Shown: positions 1 to 11,310 of the stretch, piece after piece | Numbering within the stretch: the stretch's first letter is position 1 | How the letters are laid out: the number at the start of each line of letters is the position of its first letter | Assembly (NCBI GenBank): GCA_036571765.1 | Contig: BROE01000020.1 | Location: 17,506,924 to 17,570,923 of the forward strand | Length of the DNA: 64,000 nucleotides | From: Plecoglossus altivelis | Taxonomy: Eukaryota > Chordata > Actinopteri > Osmeriformes > Plecoglossidae | Reading direction: 5' to 3' | Notes under the pieces: generated by a model | Told to the model about the DNA's origin: nothing | The model's database searches: none | Seen by the model: only the letters and a program-made list of their open reading frames with translations | Position numbers and translations under genes: made by a program

Positions 1-3
1 CTA

Positions 4-214
4 ATGGAACAGCTCTGACAGAAGAGGGGGTGTAGCTTATGGAACAGCTCTGACAGAAGAGGGAGGTGTAGCTCATGGAACAGCTCTGACAGAAGAGGGA
101 GGTGTAGCTCATGGAACAGCTCTGACAGAAGAGGGAGGTGTAGCTCATGGAACAGCTCTGACAGAAGAGGGAGGTGTAGCTCATGGAACAGCTCTGACAG
201 AAGGGGGGTAGCTG
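4..214. repeat. 36 bp minisatellite
   Basis: Six units starting atggaacagctctgacag at 4, 39, 75, 111, 147 and 183. The array probably continues left of the window. rnf123 intron. Confidence 0.9.
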
Positions 215-299
215 ATTGAAGAGAGTTGTGTTTGTCTATGCAGTGTGGAACACAGAAAGGTCAGGCTAGGTAGAAACAATTACTGGAAATCAGACACCA

Positions 300-545
300 C
301 TTTAGCGTGCATCTCCCTCGACAGGTTCTCTCTCTCGCTGCCACCCTCTCTCCCTCCCTGCCTAAATTTCTCCATAATTATCTTTCCTCCCTTGCTTTTT
401 GGCCCCCCTCTCCGCCTTTCTCATATTGGCTCTATCTTCTCTGTCTGCCCCCTCCATCTGCCTCTCTCTTTTCATTCTCCTCTTTCTCTCTCTCTCCTGC
501 ACCCTCTCTCTCTCTCTCTACCCCCTGTCTTCTCCTCTGCCCACA
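300..545. repeat. pyrimidine-rich low-complexity tract
   Basis: Ctctctccctcc-type sequence. 546-814 that follows is non-repetitive apart from a short (TG)n near 665. Confidence 0.8.
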
Positions 546-814
546 CACCAGGCTCTCTCGCCCATTTGAAGGGAAATCGTTAGGATGTGTGCCTGGTTGC
601 CTAGACATCACAAGCTGTTGTTCTTGGCTAACATGAATAAACACAATGTAGGTGACGTGTGCATGTGTGTGTGTGTTAGTATATGAGCGTCTCTGAGTGT
701 GTGTGCGGAAAAGACAAACATAAAGATATAGATGTAGCCGGTAGCGCCTAAGCAGTTCGACAGGTTTTCAAACAGGATGGTGATTTAATAAACAGGGGGA
801 AGAGCCAGGCATCC

Positions 815-1410
815 ATGGCCTGCCTCCCAGTCTGGAAGTCTCTGTCTCTAGGAGTCTCTATCTCTGTCTCTAGGAGTCTCTCTCTGTATCTAGGAGTCTC
901 TCTCTCTCTGTCTCTCAAAGTCTCTCTCTGTGTCTCTAGAAATCTCTTTCTTTCTGTCTGTGTCTCTAGAAGTCTCTCTCTCTGTCTCTCAAAGTCTCTC
1001 TCTGTGTCTCTAGAAATCTCTCTCAGTCTTTCTGTCTCTAGAAGTCTCTCTCTCTCTCTTTCTCTCTGTGTCTCTAGAAATCTCTCTGTCTCTCTCTCTC
1101 TGTGTGTGTGTGTGTCTCTAGAGGTCCCTCACCCTAGACGTCTCTAGAAGTCTCTCTCTCTCTGTGTTCCTAGAAGTCTCTCTATGTCTCTAGAAGTCTC
1201 TCTTTCTCTCTGTGTCTCTACAAGTCTCTCTCACCCAATTCTCCCCACCCCCATTCTTTCTTTACCTCCTCTTTCCTTGGCCCCTTTCCTTCACCTCACT
1301 TTCTCTTCCCTCGGAGGATCTCTCTCCGTCTGCCCCGTGTCTGGGTCTCTCGGTCTCTCTCACATTATTGACTTCTTTCATTTGTCACGTCACCATCCTT
1401 TTTTCAGGTT
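815..1410. repeat. TCTCTAGAAGTCTCTCTCTG tandem repeat and CT-rich tail
   Basis: Irregular units of about 20 bp containing tctctagaagtctctct fill 835-1230. Plain CT-rich sequence follows. The long Ser/Leu frames across it are artefacts. Confidence 0.85.
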
Positions 1411-1619
1411 AAGGTCTAAAGACCTACTTCGTAAGAGTGTCGTGATATCAGACAAGCTTATTTTGAGCACAGAGACCAAGTGACACATTTAGCACACAGA
1501 CCTCACATTCAAACATTCAGTTGTGCCATATATTGTACACCAGAACCAGCCTCACAGGAGGACTCTATTGAAAACGCTTTTCAGATCACAGACAAACTGT
1601 TTCCTCTGAGCGCATTTTA

Positions 1620-1910
1620 CAGTGGCGGCGCGCCGCACCAAAATTATCCCCGCCGTTTACTAAATTCTATGAAATGTCACGAAGTCGCAATGCCATGAAT
1701 CTTCGCCATTGGCAGTCCGCTCCACGAGCCTCCTGCTGCCGATTCCTCTGATTGGAGGATGAGCGATTGAGTGACAGGACGTCTATCACTCACGAAGTCA
1801 TGACAACTGAATGAACAACAGCTGGAGTGCAGCGGAGACCTTCCGCCCCTCGGCTCTGCTGAATCACAGGGCCGAGGATTCACAACGTCTTCCAGATCAT
1901 TCGCGCAAGA
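1620..1910. promoter_or_regulatory. CpG-rich promoter-like block
   Basis: A CpG-dense patch (ggcggcgcgccgc at 1624-1636) is followed by two inverted CCAAT boxes (ATTGG at 1709 and 1752), a gacgtc element (1779) and gcgcaagag. It stands out from the repeat-rich, CpG-poor surroundings. It could be a promoter of a nearby or nested transcript; no start codon or exon can be tied to it. Confidence 0.3.
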
Positions 1911-3030
1911 GAAAACGTACTTTTATGAGCTAGCTAGCGGTAAATTAGCCATATTTAAGCTTAAGTTAATATCGTCAATACAACCAGTTATTATTATTCG
2001 TGAAATAATGTCCCAGCTAGTCTAGTAAGTGGAACTATACTGTAGTATAGTAGCCGAATGGCTAGCCAGACTAGCGAACTCAGTGAACGTTTCGGAAAGA
2101 AAAAAAAAAAACTTTTGTTTACTAAACTAGGTGTTCAAATATTCTCGATTGTCCTTTCAGATTATTCAGTTAGCTACACATTTTCCTCCCAGAGGAAAAA
2201 GATACTATTTGTAGTCCATTACTAGTCACACAGCGATGGGGTCAGAATGTGTTTATACATTTGATGGAAAAGAAAATTCCCCTTAGCACCTTTTCGTTTT
2301 CAGTATGCGAGTGGAAGAACAAATTATATTATTTCTAGATATATCAGAAGGCTGCTGTTATGTCGTCTTCAAAAGGACAATTTCAGCCTAAAAATAGGTC
2401 TGGAAAGAGAGAGACAGAAGACTAGATGTCTTGAATGCTTCTCTAACTGTGTTTTCCCCGCCCGCGTATCTCCCAGTCTGGGCTGTGACACAGACGACTA
2501 GAACGAGGAGCTGAAAGAAAATGAAGAGAAAAAACCATGTTTATGGAGCAACTGTTTGCATGTTCTCCCAACACGGTCATACTGGCTGGACTGGCAGCAA
2601 GACTTCATCGTTTTCGCACGTTGACAATAGGACTTCCTTTCTTTTTCTCTTTGTGTTTAGCACTGTTGGTGGCAAGAAAACAAGATCGTTTTCATGTGGC
2701 GTTTCCTGTGTTTTTACGAGGTCATGCTTATTTACGTGTCAAGTCGTGATTATGGTTCAAAAGGCAGTCAGAAGGTAAACGCATGCAGCTCGCATGTAAT
2801 TCCATAACTGTCTAAAACCGTAAAAGCGATTAATTGCTAAATCTATGACCTAGTAGCATAAAAAACCCCTCCTACAAAAACAAGCTATATGATACCTGTG
2901 ATGAACAAAGGCTAAAGTCCAAAAAAACGCAGACACGGTAAAAATAGCATGGGTCAGAAACTCCATCCCTCCCTCTTTCCCCTGAAGGCGAGATTGAGAC
3001 CTTGAGAAGGAGAGAAGGGAAAAATCAATC
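1911..3030. other. non-repetitive AT-rich rnf123 intron
   Basis: No gene or tandem repeat is recognised here. It contains a short A-run (2099-2110). Confidence 0.5.
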
Positions 3031-3083
3031 CCCCCCCCCCCCCCGGTTCCCCGGACGCATCCCGTCCCCTCCGCTCGTCCTAT

Positions 3084-3302
3084 TTACAGCCTGCGGGTGC
3101 TCAGGTTTCCACCCACGCCCAGCTCATTCATCCTGAGGCTGGCGTTCAGCGGCACGTTGGGCAGGGCCGCCTCCTCCATTGCGGGGGTCAGACCAGTGGG
3201 GGAAGTAGGGAGGGAGGCGGGCGGAGGGCGTCTCCGACAGAGGTGGACAGTGCTCGTACGAGCGGACAGGTAATGGAGCGTTTTATCAGCGGTGGCTTTC
3301 AT
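3084..3302 (-). CDS. unassigned open frame, possible terminal exon
   Basis: A 72-codon minus-strand frame ends in TAA at 3086-3084. Unlike most frames here it is not simple-repeat sequence. Its C-terminal part reads MEEAALPNVPLNASLRMNEL then GVGGNLSTRRL. It is GC-rich with coding-like composition, but I do not recognise a family and see no convincing splice acceptor. It does not match the RNF123 C-terminus or RING. It could be an alternative last exon, part of another gene, or chance. Confidence 0.25.
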   Translation of the reverse strand: MKATADKTLHYLSARTSTVHLCRRRPPPASLPTSPTGLTPAMEEAALPNVPLNASLRMNELGVGGNLSTRRL

Positions 3303-3669
3303 CGGGGCCAGAGGCTTGTTTCTGTGGCGAGGCGCGGAGAAGGAGGAAGAGGAGGAGGAGAAGGAGGAAGAGGGGAGTAGATTGACAGAGCATTGTGACT
3401 TCCAACAGCTCTGAGAGGCAGGGTGAGATCATGTTGCCACAGCAAGAGGAAGACAAGGAGAAGAGGGAGATGTTTGCTATTATTACACCTGTCAAGAGGA
3501 GCCAGAGGACACACTCATATACACACACATACACACACACACACATACATATACACACACACCAGGGAACCTATACCCTGAAGATCTGATCACGTTTCAC
3601 AACCAGGATCACAGACCCTCTCTCTTCTGGGGGCCAAGCCAGACTGGTCAGAAGTAAAGCACTGACCAG

Positions 3670-4066
3670 TCAACCACTATTACAGTAGTGTTCTATTAAA
3701 GTGGTGTACTATTACAGTAGTGTTCTATTACAGTAGTGTTCTATTAAAGTGGTGTACTATTACAGTAGTGTACTATTACAGTAGTGTTCTATTACAATAG
3801 TGTACTATTACAGTAGTGTACTATTACAGTAGTGTACTATTACAGTAGTGTTCTATTACTGTAGTGTACTATTACTGTAGTGTTCTATTACAGTAGTGTT
3901 CTATTACAGTGGTGTTCTATTACAGTGGTGTTCTATTTCAGTAGTGTTCTATTTCAGTAGTGTTCTATTACAATAGTGTACCATTACTCTAGTGTTCTAT
4001 TACAGTAGTGTTCTATTACAGTAATGTACTATTACTGTAGTGTACTATTACAGTAGTGTACTCCTC
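3670..4066. repeat. 15 bp minisatellite (tattacagtagtgt)
   Basis: About 26 units of tgttctattacagtag and variants (tgtactattacagtag). Confidence 0.9.
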
Positions 4067-4187
4067 CTGTAGTCTACCACAACGCTTCCACACCCACACA
4101 CTCGTCTACTACAGCAGTGGTGGACTATCTCCCACTGTGTCCACTATCCCACGGGTTTTTGATGTTTTCCCTGCTCTGACACACCAG

Positions 4188-4522
4188 GTTCAGGGTGGTG
4201 TCTGTCCCTGTTCAGGGTGGTGTCTGTCCCTGTTCAGGGTGGTGTGTCTGTCCCTGTTCAGGGTGGTGTGTCTGTCCCTGTTCAGGGTGGTGTGTCTGTC
4301 CCTGTTCAGGGTGGTGTGTCTGTCCCTGTTCAGGGTGGTGCCTGTCCCTGTTCAGGGTGGTGTGTCTGTCCCTGTTCAGGGTGGTGTGTCTGTCCCTGCT
4401 CAGGGTGGTGTCTAGCCCTGTTCAGGGTGGTGTCTAGCCCTGTTCAGGGTGGTGTCTAGCCCTGTTCAGGGTGGTGTCTGTCTCTGTTCAGGGTGGTGTG
4501 TCTGTCCCTGTTCAGGGTGGTG
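4188..4522. repeat. 22-24 bp minisatellite abutting the rnf123 exon O donor
   Basis: About 14 units of gttcagggtggtgtctgtccct. The array ends within 8 bases of the exon's donor site, so the first bases of this intron are minisatellite. Confidence 0.9.
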
Positions 4523-4529
4523 TACTCAC

Positions 4530-4624
4530 AGCGGTGCTGGCAGCAGCCTGCTGGGACTCCTCCGTCAGGAAGGACAGCATCCTCTCCACCTTCCGCTCCT
4601 CTTCTTCACTGATGTAGTCCGTGT
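4530..4624 (-). CDS. rnf123: rnf123 exon O (last exon found)
   Basis: Acceptor tgcgcacag|ACACGG and donor ACCGCT|gtgagt. The 95 nt complete Tyr from exon N and read TDYISEEEERKVERMLSFLT and EESQQAAASTA, ending in phase 0. In the family the next residues lead into the C3HC4 RING. No RING-coding sequence was recognised in 1-4529. Confidence 0.93.
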
Positions 4625-5220
4625 CTGTGCGCACACACCCACACATACAGGTAAGCATTCACACATAAGTTAACGCACGCATAATTTACACTTAAGTGCA
4701 CACAAACAACTAAAACCCATAGGACAACCTGGTAGGTCAACATAACAGAAACATGTAAACAGATACATAAACACATAATAGATAAACACGTAAACAGACA
4801 CACATAAAACGGAACCTATGTGAGATTATTGTCCTATAGAGGGGTGCAGCGAGGGAGGTAGGGAGGTATGGAGAGAGGGGTGGAAGGAGGCAGGGGGGTA
4901 TGGAGAGAGAGAGGGGTGAGGGAGGGAGAGAGCGGGTTGGTGGCAGGGAGGGGTGAACAGAGGGGGAGAGAGAGAGGGAGGGGTGGAGGGAGAGGGAGAG
5001 TAATGGAGGGTGAAAATGAAGTGAGAGAAAGGTGGTTTGGCCAGTAACTAGACTGGGCACCAGTCTCTATGTTTCCATTTTATAATAATGCTTAAATCTT
5101 CGGATGAAAAATTAGGAAACTATTGACAAAACAAGTAACCTAAACAATGAATAAATAAGAGCACCTGAATGTTATGAGATTTAAATCGCAAAACAGCAAA
5201 GGAGAAACTGCTTCCATCTC
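4625..5220. other. rnf123 intron sequence
   Basis: A purine-rich stretch lies at 4850-5000; the rest is non-repetitive and AT-rich. No gene seen. Confidence 0.6.
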
Positions 5221-5221
5221 T

Positions 5222-5635
5222 CTCCTGCCCTCTCTACATCATGCCTGTGCTCCCATCTCTCTCCTGCCCTCTCTACATCATGCCTGTGCTCCCATCTCTC
5301 CTGCTCTCTCTACATCATGCCTGTGCTCCCATCTCTCCTGCTCTCTCTACATCATGCCTGTGCTCCCATCTCTACATCATGCCTGTGCTCCCATCTCTCC
5401 TGCCCTCTCTACATCATGCCTGTGCTCCCATCTCTACATCATGCCTGTGCTCCATCTCTTCCTCCCTCTCTTACACATGCCTGTGCTCCCATCTCTACAT
5501 CATGCCTGTGCTCCCACCTCTCTCCTGCTCTCTCTACATCATGCCTGTGCTCCCATCTCTACATCATGCCTGTGCTCCCATCTCTACATCATGCCTGTGC
5601 TCCCATCTCTACATCATGCCTGTGCTCCCATCTCC
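5222..5635. repeat. 25 bp minisatellite (ctctacatcatgcctgtgctcccat)
   Basis: About 17 units with variable ctcctgc insertions. It makes long repeated open frames on the plus strand that are not genes. Confidence 0.9.
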
Positions 5636-6099
5636 CTCCCAACTCAATAATCCACTATGCAGCACAGTGGTATACCAACACCCAATCATCAATGACACAG
5701 CACCTCTAAATCCTACACAGCCCACCTCATCTATAGTCGATACTCCGACTGTTGTTAGAGGAAGGATCTTCCCTCCCCCAGTATACCCCCGTCTGCGTGA
5801 TCATTATTAGAGATCTGGTATCAGCTGAGGTTATTGATCTCCTTGCAGACGTCAAGGATGGAGTTACATCAGGGAAACGCCTGGTTTATTAAAGCATATT
5901 TGACTGTAGACAGTTTGACGCATAGACAGGATGGAACACTGTGTGCGTGTGTGTGTGTGTGGTGGACAGAAACAGTGGTGGATCAGGCAGACGGACGAAG
6001 GGAGGAACCTACGGCCAGAGATATCAGCACTCTCTGAAACCTGAACACAACAGAAGTGAGACTACAGAGGGACTGGTGCTGAGAGTGGAACAAGTTCAA

Positions 6100-7195
6100 A
6101 GAGACACCGGGGAGGGAGAGAGAGGGGAGGGAGGGAGAGGGGAGAGAGAGAGGGGAGGAAGGGAGGGAGAGGGTAGGAGGGAGGGAGGAGAGGGTGAGGG
6201 AGGGCTAGGAGGAGAGAGAGAAAGGGTGGGGAGGGAGGTAAGGAGGAGGGAGCGAGAGAGAGAGGGTAGAGAGGACGGAGGGAAGAGAGGGGAGGGAGAC
6301 CGAGAGAGAGGGGGAAGGGAGTGGAGAGCAGAGGAAGGGAGAGGGGAGGGAGAGAAATAGAGGGGGAGGGAGGGAGAGGAGAGGAAGGGAGAGAAGTAGG
6401 AGGGAGGGAGAGGGAAGGAAGAGAAAGGGGAGGGAGAGAGAAAGGGGAGGGAGGGAGGGAAGGAAGAATGAGAATCAAATGAAAGTGGGGGAAAGAAGAG
6501 AGAGGCATCAATTGTAAAGCTATCTATCAAATAAGAGCTATCTTAATTCTCATTATCAGTCACCAGCCTTGTCCCGGGCCCAGAGCTATCCCACCTTTCA
6601 TCCTCAGCGAGCCAGGAGAGAGAGAGACAGAGAATACTAATACAGAGAGAGGGAGAGAGAACAGAGGGAAGTGGAGGAGAGGGAGGACTGGAGAAAGATA
6701 CCGAGAATAGAGAGAGGGGGAGAGAGAGAGCGGAGTTGAGAGGGAGGGCAGGGAGGGTGGGCTGGGATGAGAGAGAGGAGGAGGGGAAAGTGACTGTAAC
6801 AAGGGAGAGATAGTGAGGAGGAGTGGGGAGGAGGAAGAAAAAAGGACGAGTGGTGACACGTGGAGGGAGGATGGAGGGAGAAGGAGGGAGAGAGAGTCAG
6901 GGAGAGGGGGAGAAAGAGGAGGAGGGAAGCGAGAAGTGAGGGAGGGAGATGGGTGAGGAGAGAGATGCAGTGAGAGAGGTAGGGACAGGAGAGAGAGTGA
7001 GGGAGAGGGGATGGAGAGAGGGAGGGGAGAGTGGGGAGGAGAGGGGGAAGGAGAGGAGAAGGGGAGAGGTCGAGGGAGAGGGGAAGGAGAGCTATCAGGG
7101 AGGGGGAAGGAGGGTGAGGGAGGGAGAGGGGGAAGGAGGGAGGGAGGGAGAGGGGGAAGGAGAGAGGGAGGGAGAGAGAGAGGAAAGCCAACTTG
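6100..7195. repeat. long purine tract (GGGAGAGA)n
   Basis: Polypurine strand with GA and GGGA units, broken by unique sequence at 6485-6605. Mirror-repeat stretches could form triplex DNA. Confidence 0.85.
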
Positions 7196-7980
7196 ACCTC
7201 AGGAGAAGCCAGAGAAACCATGTATCCTGTAGCAGTGGAAAACCTTTTGTCTGTTTGCTATTTCAATCTCATTATATCCTGGTGCTCTTATTTATTCATG
7301 ATTGTGTAGGGTTGCTTTGCCAATAGTTTAATCATTTAATTATCATGACAATGAAGCATATAAAAAATAAATTTAATTAAGAGAGACTGTTGCCCAGACT
7401 AGTTACTGGTCAAACAATTACAGTATCCTTGCCCTTGATAAAGCCTTCCAGAATTTTCCATCCACTCTCTCTCCCTCCCTCTATCTCTCCCTCCATCCCT
7501 CGCTCTCCCTCCATCCCTCTCTTTCTGTCATGCTCTCCCTCTTTCACAATCTCCCTCTCTCTCCCGCTCCACAGGTACTTGGTATCAAATCACAAGCTAT
7601 CGTTGCATCCTGCTAGCTCAGTAGTTTCGTCATCAGCATTTCACCCAGTCGGAGCGAAGGGAAACGCACCCAAGCTCAACTTGAGGTGATTGTGGGTTCG
7701 AAACAGAACCACAGAAAAACCCATCTTAAGAGTTTGGCAGCTCTCTCCTGCTTCTCGGACGCTACGAGACGAGAGGCTGAGGGCTGCCAGCCGTATAAAC
7801 AACAACAACAACAACAACATGCATCAGAACCAGGCAGGCGTTGTTGCAGCTTCTCCCCCCTGCCAGTGGCCAGGGCAGGACAGGCCATCTGAACATCCCA
7901 GCTCCACTGAACCTGACAGGTGATTCTTATGCTCATAGAAGGGAGGTCTGCGTGAAGTACAGACTGCTTTAGATGCACCC
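7196..7980. other. intron with CT-rich patch and SINE-like piece
   Basis: CT-rich at 7465-7570, the SINE-like element at 7610-7720, and (AAC)n at 7799-7820. No exon found. Confidence 0.5.
7610..7720 (+). mobile_element. degenerate tRNA-like SINE fragment
   Basis: TAGCTCAGTAG (7614-7624) resembles box A, and GGTTCGAAAC (7695-7704) resembles box B. The spacing is wider than usual and no cloverleaf is evident. An old SINE copy is the simplest reading. Confidence 0.3.
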
Positions 7981-7984
7981 TCTC

Positions 7985-8600
7985 TGGTTTTCTCTTTTTC
8001 TGTCTGTCTCTCACACACCCCTGCTTGTTCTCTCTCTCTCTCTCTCTTTCAGTCCTCTCTCTTCCTCTTCCACTCTTTCTCTCTCTCTCTCTTCCTCTAT
8101 CTTCAGTCTCTCTTCTTCTCTCTCCCTTCCCTTCTCTCTCTCTCTCAGCGCTGACTGAGACAGATCAGGTTTCAGCCCTGAGCGGTGCTGTGTGCCTTGC
8201 AGGCCATGTTGGCAGGTTTCCAAGCAGCGCTCACGCACAGAGTGATTACCAACCCCACCTGCTGCCTGGCATATGGAGCAGAGGAGAGACAGACATAGAG
8301 AGACAGAGAGAAACAGTACAGGAGAGAGAGACAGAGCAGGAGAGAGAGACAACAGGAGAGAGAGACAACAGGAGAGAGAGACAGTGCAGGAGAGAGAGAC
8401 AACAGGAGAGAGAGTGAGCAGGAGAGAGATAGAGAGAGAGTAGGAGAGAGAGAGAGCAGGAGAGAGAGACGACAGCAGAGAGACAGACAGAGAGACAGAG
8501 CAGGAGAGAGAGAGATAGATAGATAGATAGAGAGATAGATAGATAGACACACAGATAGAGAGAGATAGAGAGAGAGACACAGATAGAGACAGAGCCTGAG
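7985..8600. repeat. CT-rich then GA-rich low-complexity tracts
   Basis: Pyrimidine-rich 8020-8150 and purine-rich 8280-8595 (gagagacagagcagga units, ending in (GATA)n at 8513-8545) flank about 130 bases of unique sequence. Confidence 0.85.
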
Positions 8601-8663
8601 AGGAGGATGTAAGATGGAAAGAGAATAGTTCTAGAACCATCCTGTCCTGCAGCGGCTCGTTTG

Positions 8664-8800
8664 AGGTGTTTCTTTGCAGTGTTTCTTTGCAGTGTTTCTC
8701 TGCAGTGTTTCTCTGCTGTGTTTCTCTGCTGTGTTTCTTTGCAGTGTTTCTTTGCAGTGTTTCTCTGCAGTGTTTCTTTGCAGTGTTTCTTTGAGAGGCT
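8664..8800. repeat. 12 bp repeat (gtttctttgcagt)
   Basis: About eleven units of tgtttctttgca or tgtttctctgca. Confidence 0.9.
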
Positions 8801-9595
8801 TCATTTTGTTTCCAGAAGAAGTTCTGACTGTAAACCCTGTCACCTCCTAGCTCTCATTTAGAAGAGGTGTGCGTGTGTCCGCTGAACACGTGTGTATGTG
8901 CCCTCTTCAACTGCGTGGGCATGCTCTAATGGTGTGTGTGTGTGTGTTCTGAGGAGGGTGGGGTGCACCATGTGCTGCTGTCCTCCAACACAGGCTGTGG
9001 GAGATCACAAACACAGCAGTCCCTGCTGACTGCCAGCCAGCTGACACCTCAGCACGTGACCTCCCTCAGACCCGGGTTCAAGACCCGACACCGGCCTGTA
9101 ACGCTCTGCCATCCCGCCTCCGTGACGACCACACGGGCTCCGGAGGGGGCGGAGCCAGGGGAGGACGCAGATCTGTGATCAACGAGCCTCAGGCAGGTTC
9201 CCATGGGGACAGATAACGAAGCACGAGAAATAAGAATCATTTTTGAAAGAAGAAGAATGAATAATAACACTAAACAGTAGCTGTTTCTATTTTGGAATGG
9301 GTGGGATTGATTCCATAGTGGTTTGGATCACTTCTGGGTTGTTGTAAGTGTGTGTGTGGTTGGTCCCAGTTGGTACTGGCTGATTCCAGATGGTTTTGAG
9401 TGGATCAACAGAGCTTGTGGTTGGTTCTGGTTGCTGTTGCTGCCCTCTGTGTAATCCACAACAGATGGGAAGCCAAGTAATGGGTGATATCCCACTGCAT
9501 ACTGATGAGCACACATTGAAAAGGCCGTGTGACTGCCTGCCTACTCTGGCTCTCCTCTGGAAGCAGGCCAGTTCAGAAGCAGAACCTGGAGCAGG
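8801..9595. other. rnf123 intron, mostly unique
   Basis: A short (TG)n lies near 8932. No exon or element supported. Confidence 0.5.
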
Positions 9596-9950
9596 TGAGC
9601 AGGCTGGGGCGTGGGGGAGAGGTGGAGGGGTAGGGGGAGAGGTGGAGGGATGGGGGAGAGGTGGAGATGTGGAGGGAGAGGTAGAGGGGTGGGGGAGTAG
9701 TGGAGGACAGGTGGAGGGATCGCGGAGATGGAGTGGGGGAGAGGAATGGGGGAGAGGTGGAGGGATGGGGGATATGGAGGAGTGGGGGAGAGGTGGAGGG
9801 ATGGGAAGAGGTGGAGAGGAGTGTGGGAGAGGTGGAGAGGAGTGTGGGAGAGGTGGAGGGATGGGGGAGAGGTGGAGATGAGTGTGGGAGAGGTGGAGAG
9901 GGATGGGGGAGAGGTGGAGATGAGTGTGGGAGAGGTGGAGAGAGAGTGTT
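9596..9950. repeat. GGGAGAGGTGGAG minisatellite
   Basis: Units of 15-24 bp built on gggggagaggtggaggga and gagtgtgggagaggtggaga. Confidence 0.85.
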
Positions 9951-10089
9951 CTGAGAGACCTCTCAGAACACTAAACGAGAACCACTGTCAAACATAATAA
10001 CACAGTTTGTGCACCAGTGGTTCATAACACACATGCGCCTGTATGCTACCTGGTACATTGTAATTTGGTAATAAAGATGATTCAAGCTT

Positions 10090-10890
10090 CGTTATCTGGA
10101 GTCTGCCTGTGCCTGTGCCTGCCTAGCCTGCCCGCCTGTCTGGTTATTTGTCTGTCTGTTGGTCTGTCTGTCTGCCTGCCTGCCTGCCTCTCTGCCTGTC
10201 CATCCATCTATCCTGTCTTTGTCTGTTGGCCCTGCCTGCCAGCTGGCCAGCCAGCCTGTCTGTCTGTCTGTCCTGGGAGCAGCATGGCACTGAAGGCCTG
10301 ACACCAACTGGGATGTGAGGATGAGAATAAAGAGGGAGAGAATGTACCGGAGGGATGAGAGAGAGGGAGAGACAGAGAGAGAGGGCTGGGGCAGGAGTGA
10401 CAGTGAGAAGGGAGAGAGGAGAAAGGGAGGGGGGGAGACAGCGAGCTGAGAAGCAGACAGTCACTGATAAGAGGATGACCCAGAGTCCTTGTCATTCACA
10501 CAGCTTGTTCTTTTAGCATCAGCTGCTGAAGCTGGAGGCTCTCCCCCCTCCTCATCTCCCCCCTCCTCATCTCCCCCTCTCATCTCCCCCCTCCCCCATC
10601 CGTCCTCTCCCCCCTCCTCTCTCCCCACCCTCCTGTCTCCCCCCCTCCTCTCCTCTCCCCCTTACCTCTCTTCTCTCTTTACACCCCTCCTGTTCCTCCC
10701 TCCTTCCCCACCCCTCCTGTTCTCCCCTCCCCTCTACCCCTCCTCTCTTCTCTCCACCCCTCCTTCCTCCCCCCTCTACTCTCCCACCCTCCTGCCCCCT
10801 CTCTCCTCTCCCACCTCCTCTCCCTCTTCCTCTTCTCTTCCCCTCCTTCCCCCCTCCCTCCTCTCGTCTCCTCTCCCCCCCTCCGTCTCC
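10090..10890. repeat. CCTG-rich, GA-rich and CT-rich low-complexity tracts
   Basis: cctgcctgtctgt sequence 10100-10275, purine-rich 10320-10445, and ccccctcctc-type pyrimidine tract 10540-10890. Confidence 0.8.
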
Positions 10891-10974
10891 TTTTCCATGC
10901 CACTCGACCCTGTCAACCTCACCTAGTGAAGAGAAAGACCCCCAAAAAACATGAGAACAAGCAAAAAACATATC

Positions 10975-11310
10975 CCCCGGTGTGGGCATTAACCAGACGA
11001 ACACTATGTCCCTGGTGCCACCAAAACGCAAATGTGCTGCACAGATCGAAATTAATTTGCTGCACGATCGAATTGTCATACAACTAATCCACAAACTACC
11101 TATTCAACGATATCACAAAAATATTATCGCGATTCCGACAGTTGCACTCAAAACCCAACCATGCCGCCAATCAGCGTGTCGTACATCACGCACCTAGCCT
11201 CGATAGCGGGGAGCCTCCGCCTCTTCGTTTCAACTGTCGCAACCACCTACGACTGCAGGCAGTACGCTGCTTTAATAAACACTCCGTCAGGAACGCCGAG
11301 CACAACCTAT
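10975..11310. other. unique CpG-containing block
   Basis: Non-repetitive sequence with many CpGs (cgatcgaattg, tatcgcgattccg, gcgtgtcgtac) and one CCAAT (ccgccaatcagcg, 11165). No open frame of note. Possibly regulatory; nothing more can be said. Confidence 0.2.

Noticed and set aside
5174..5810. Repeat protein-like frames (HHACAPIS, MPVLPSL) over the 25 bp array
   Set aside because: The array stays open in all three frames and has irregular insertions; nothing suggests translation.
9080..9110. Box B-like cccgggttcaagacccg
   Set aside because: No box A at a plausible distance and no acceptor stem; a short palindrome by chance is enough.
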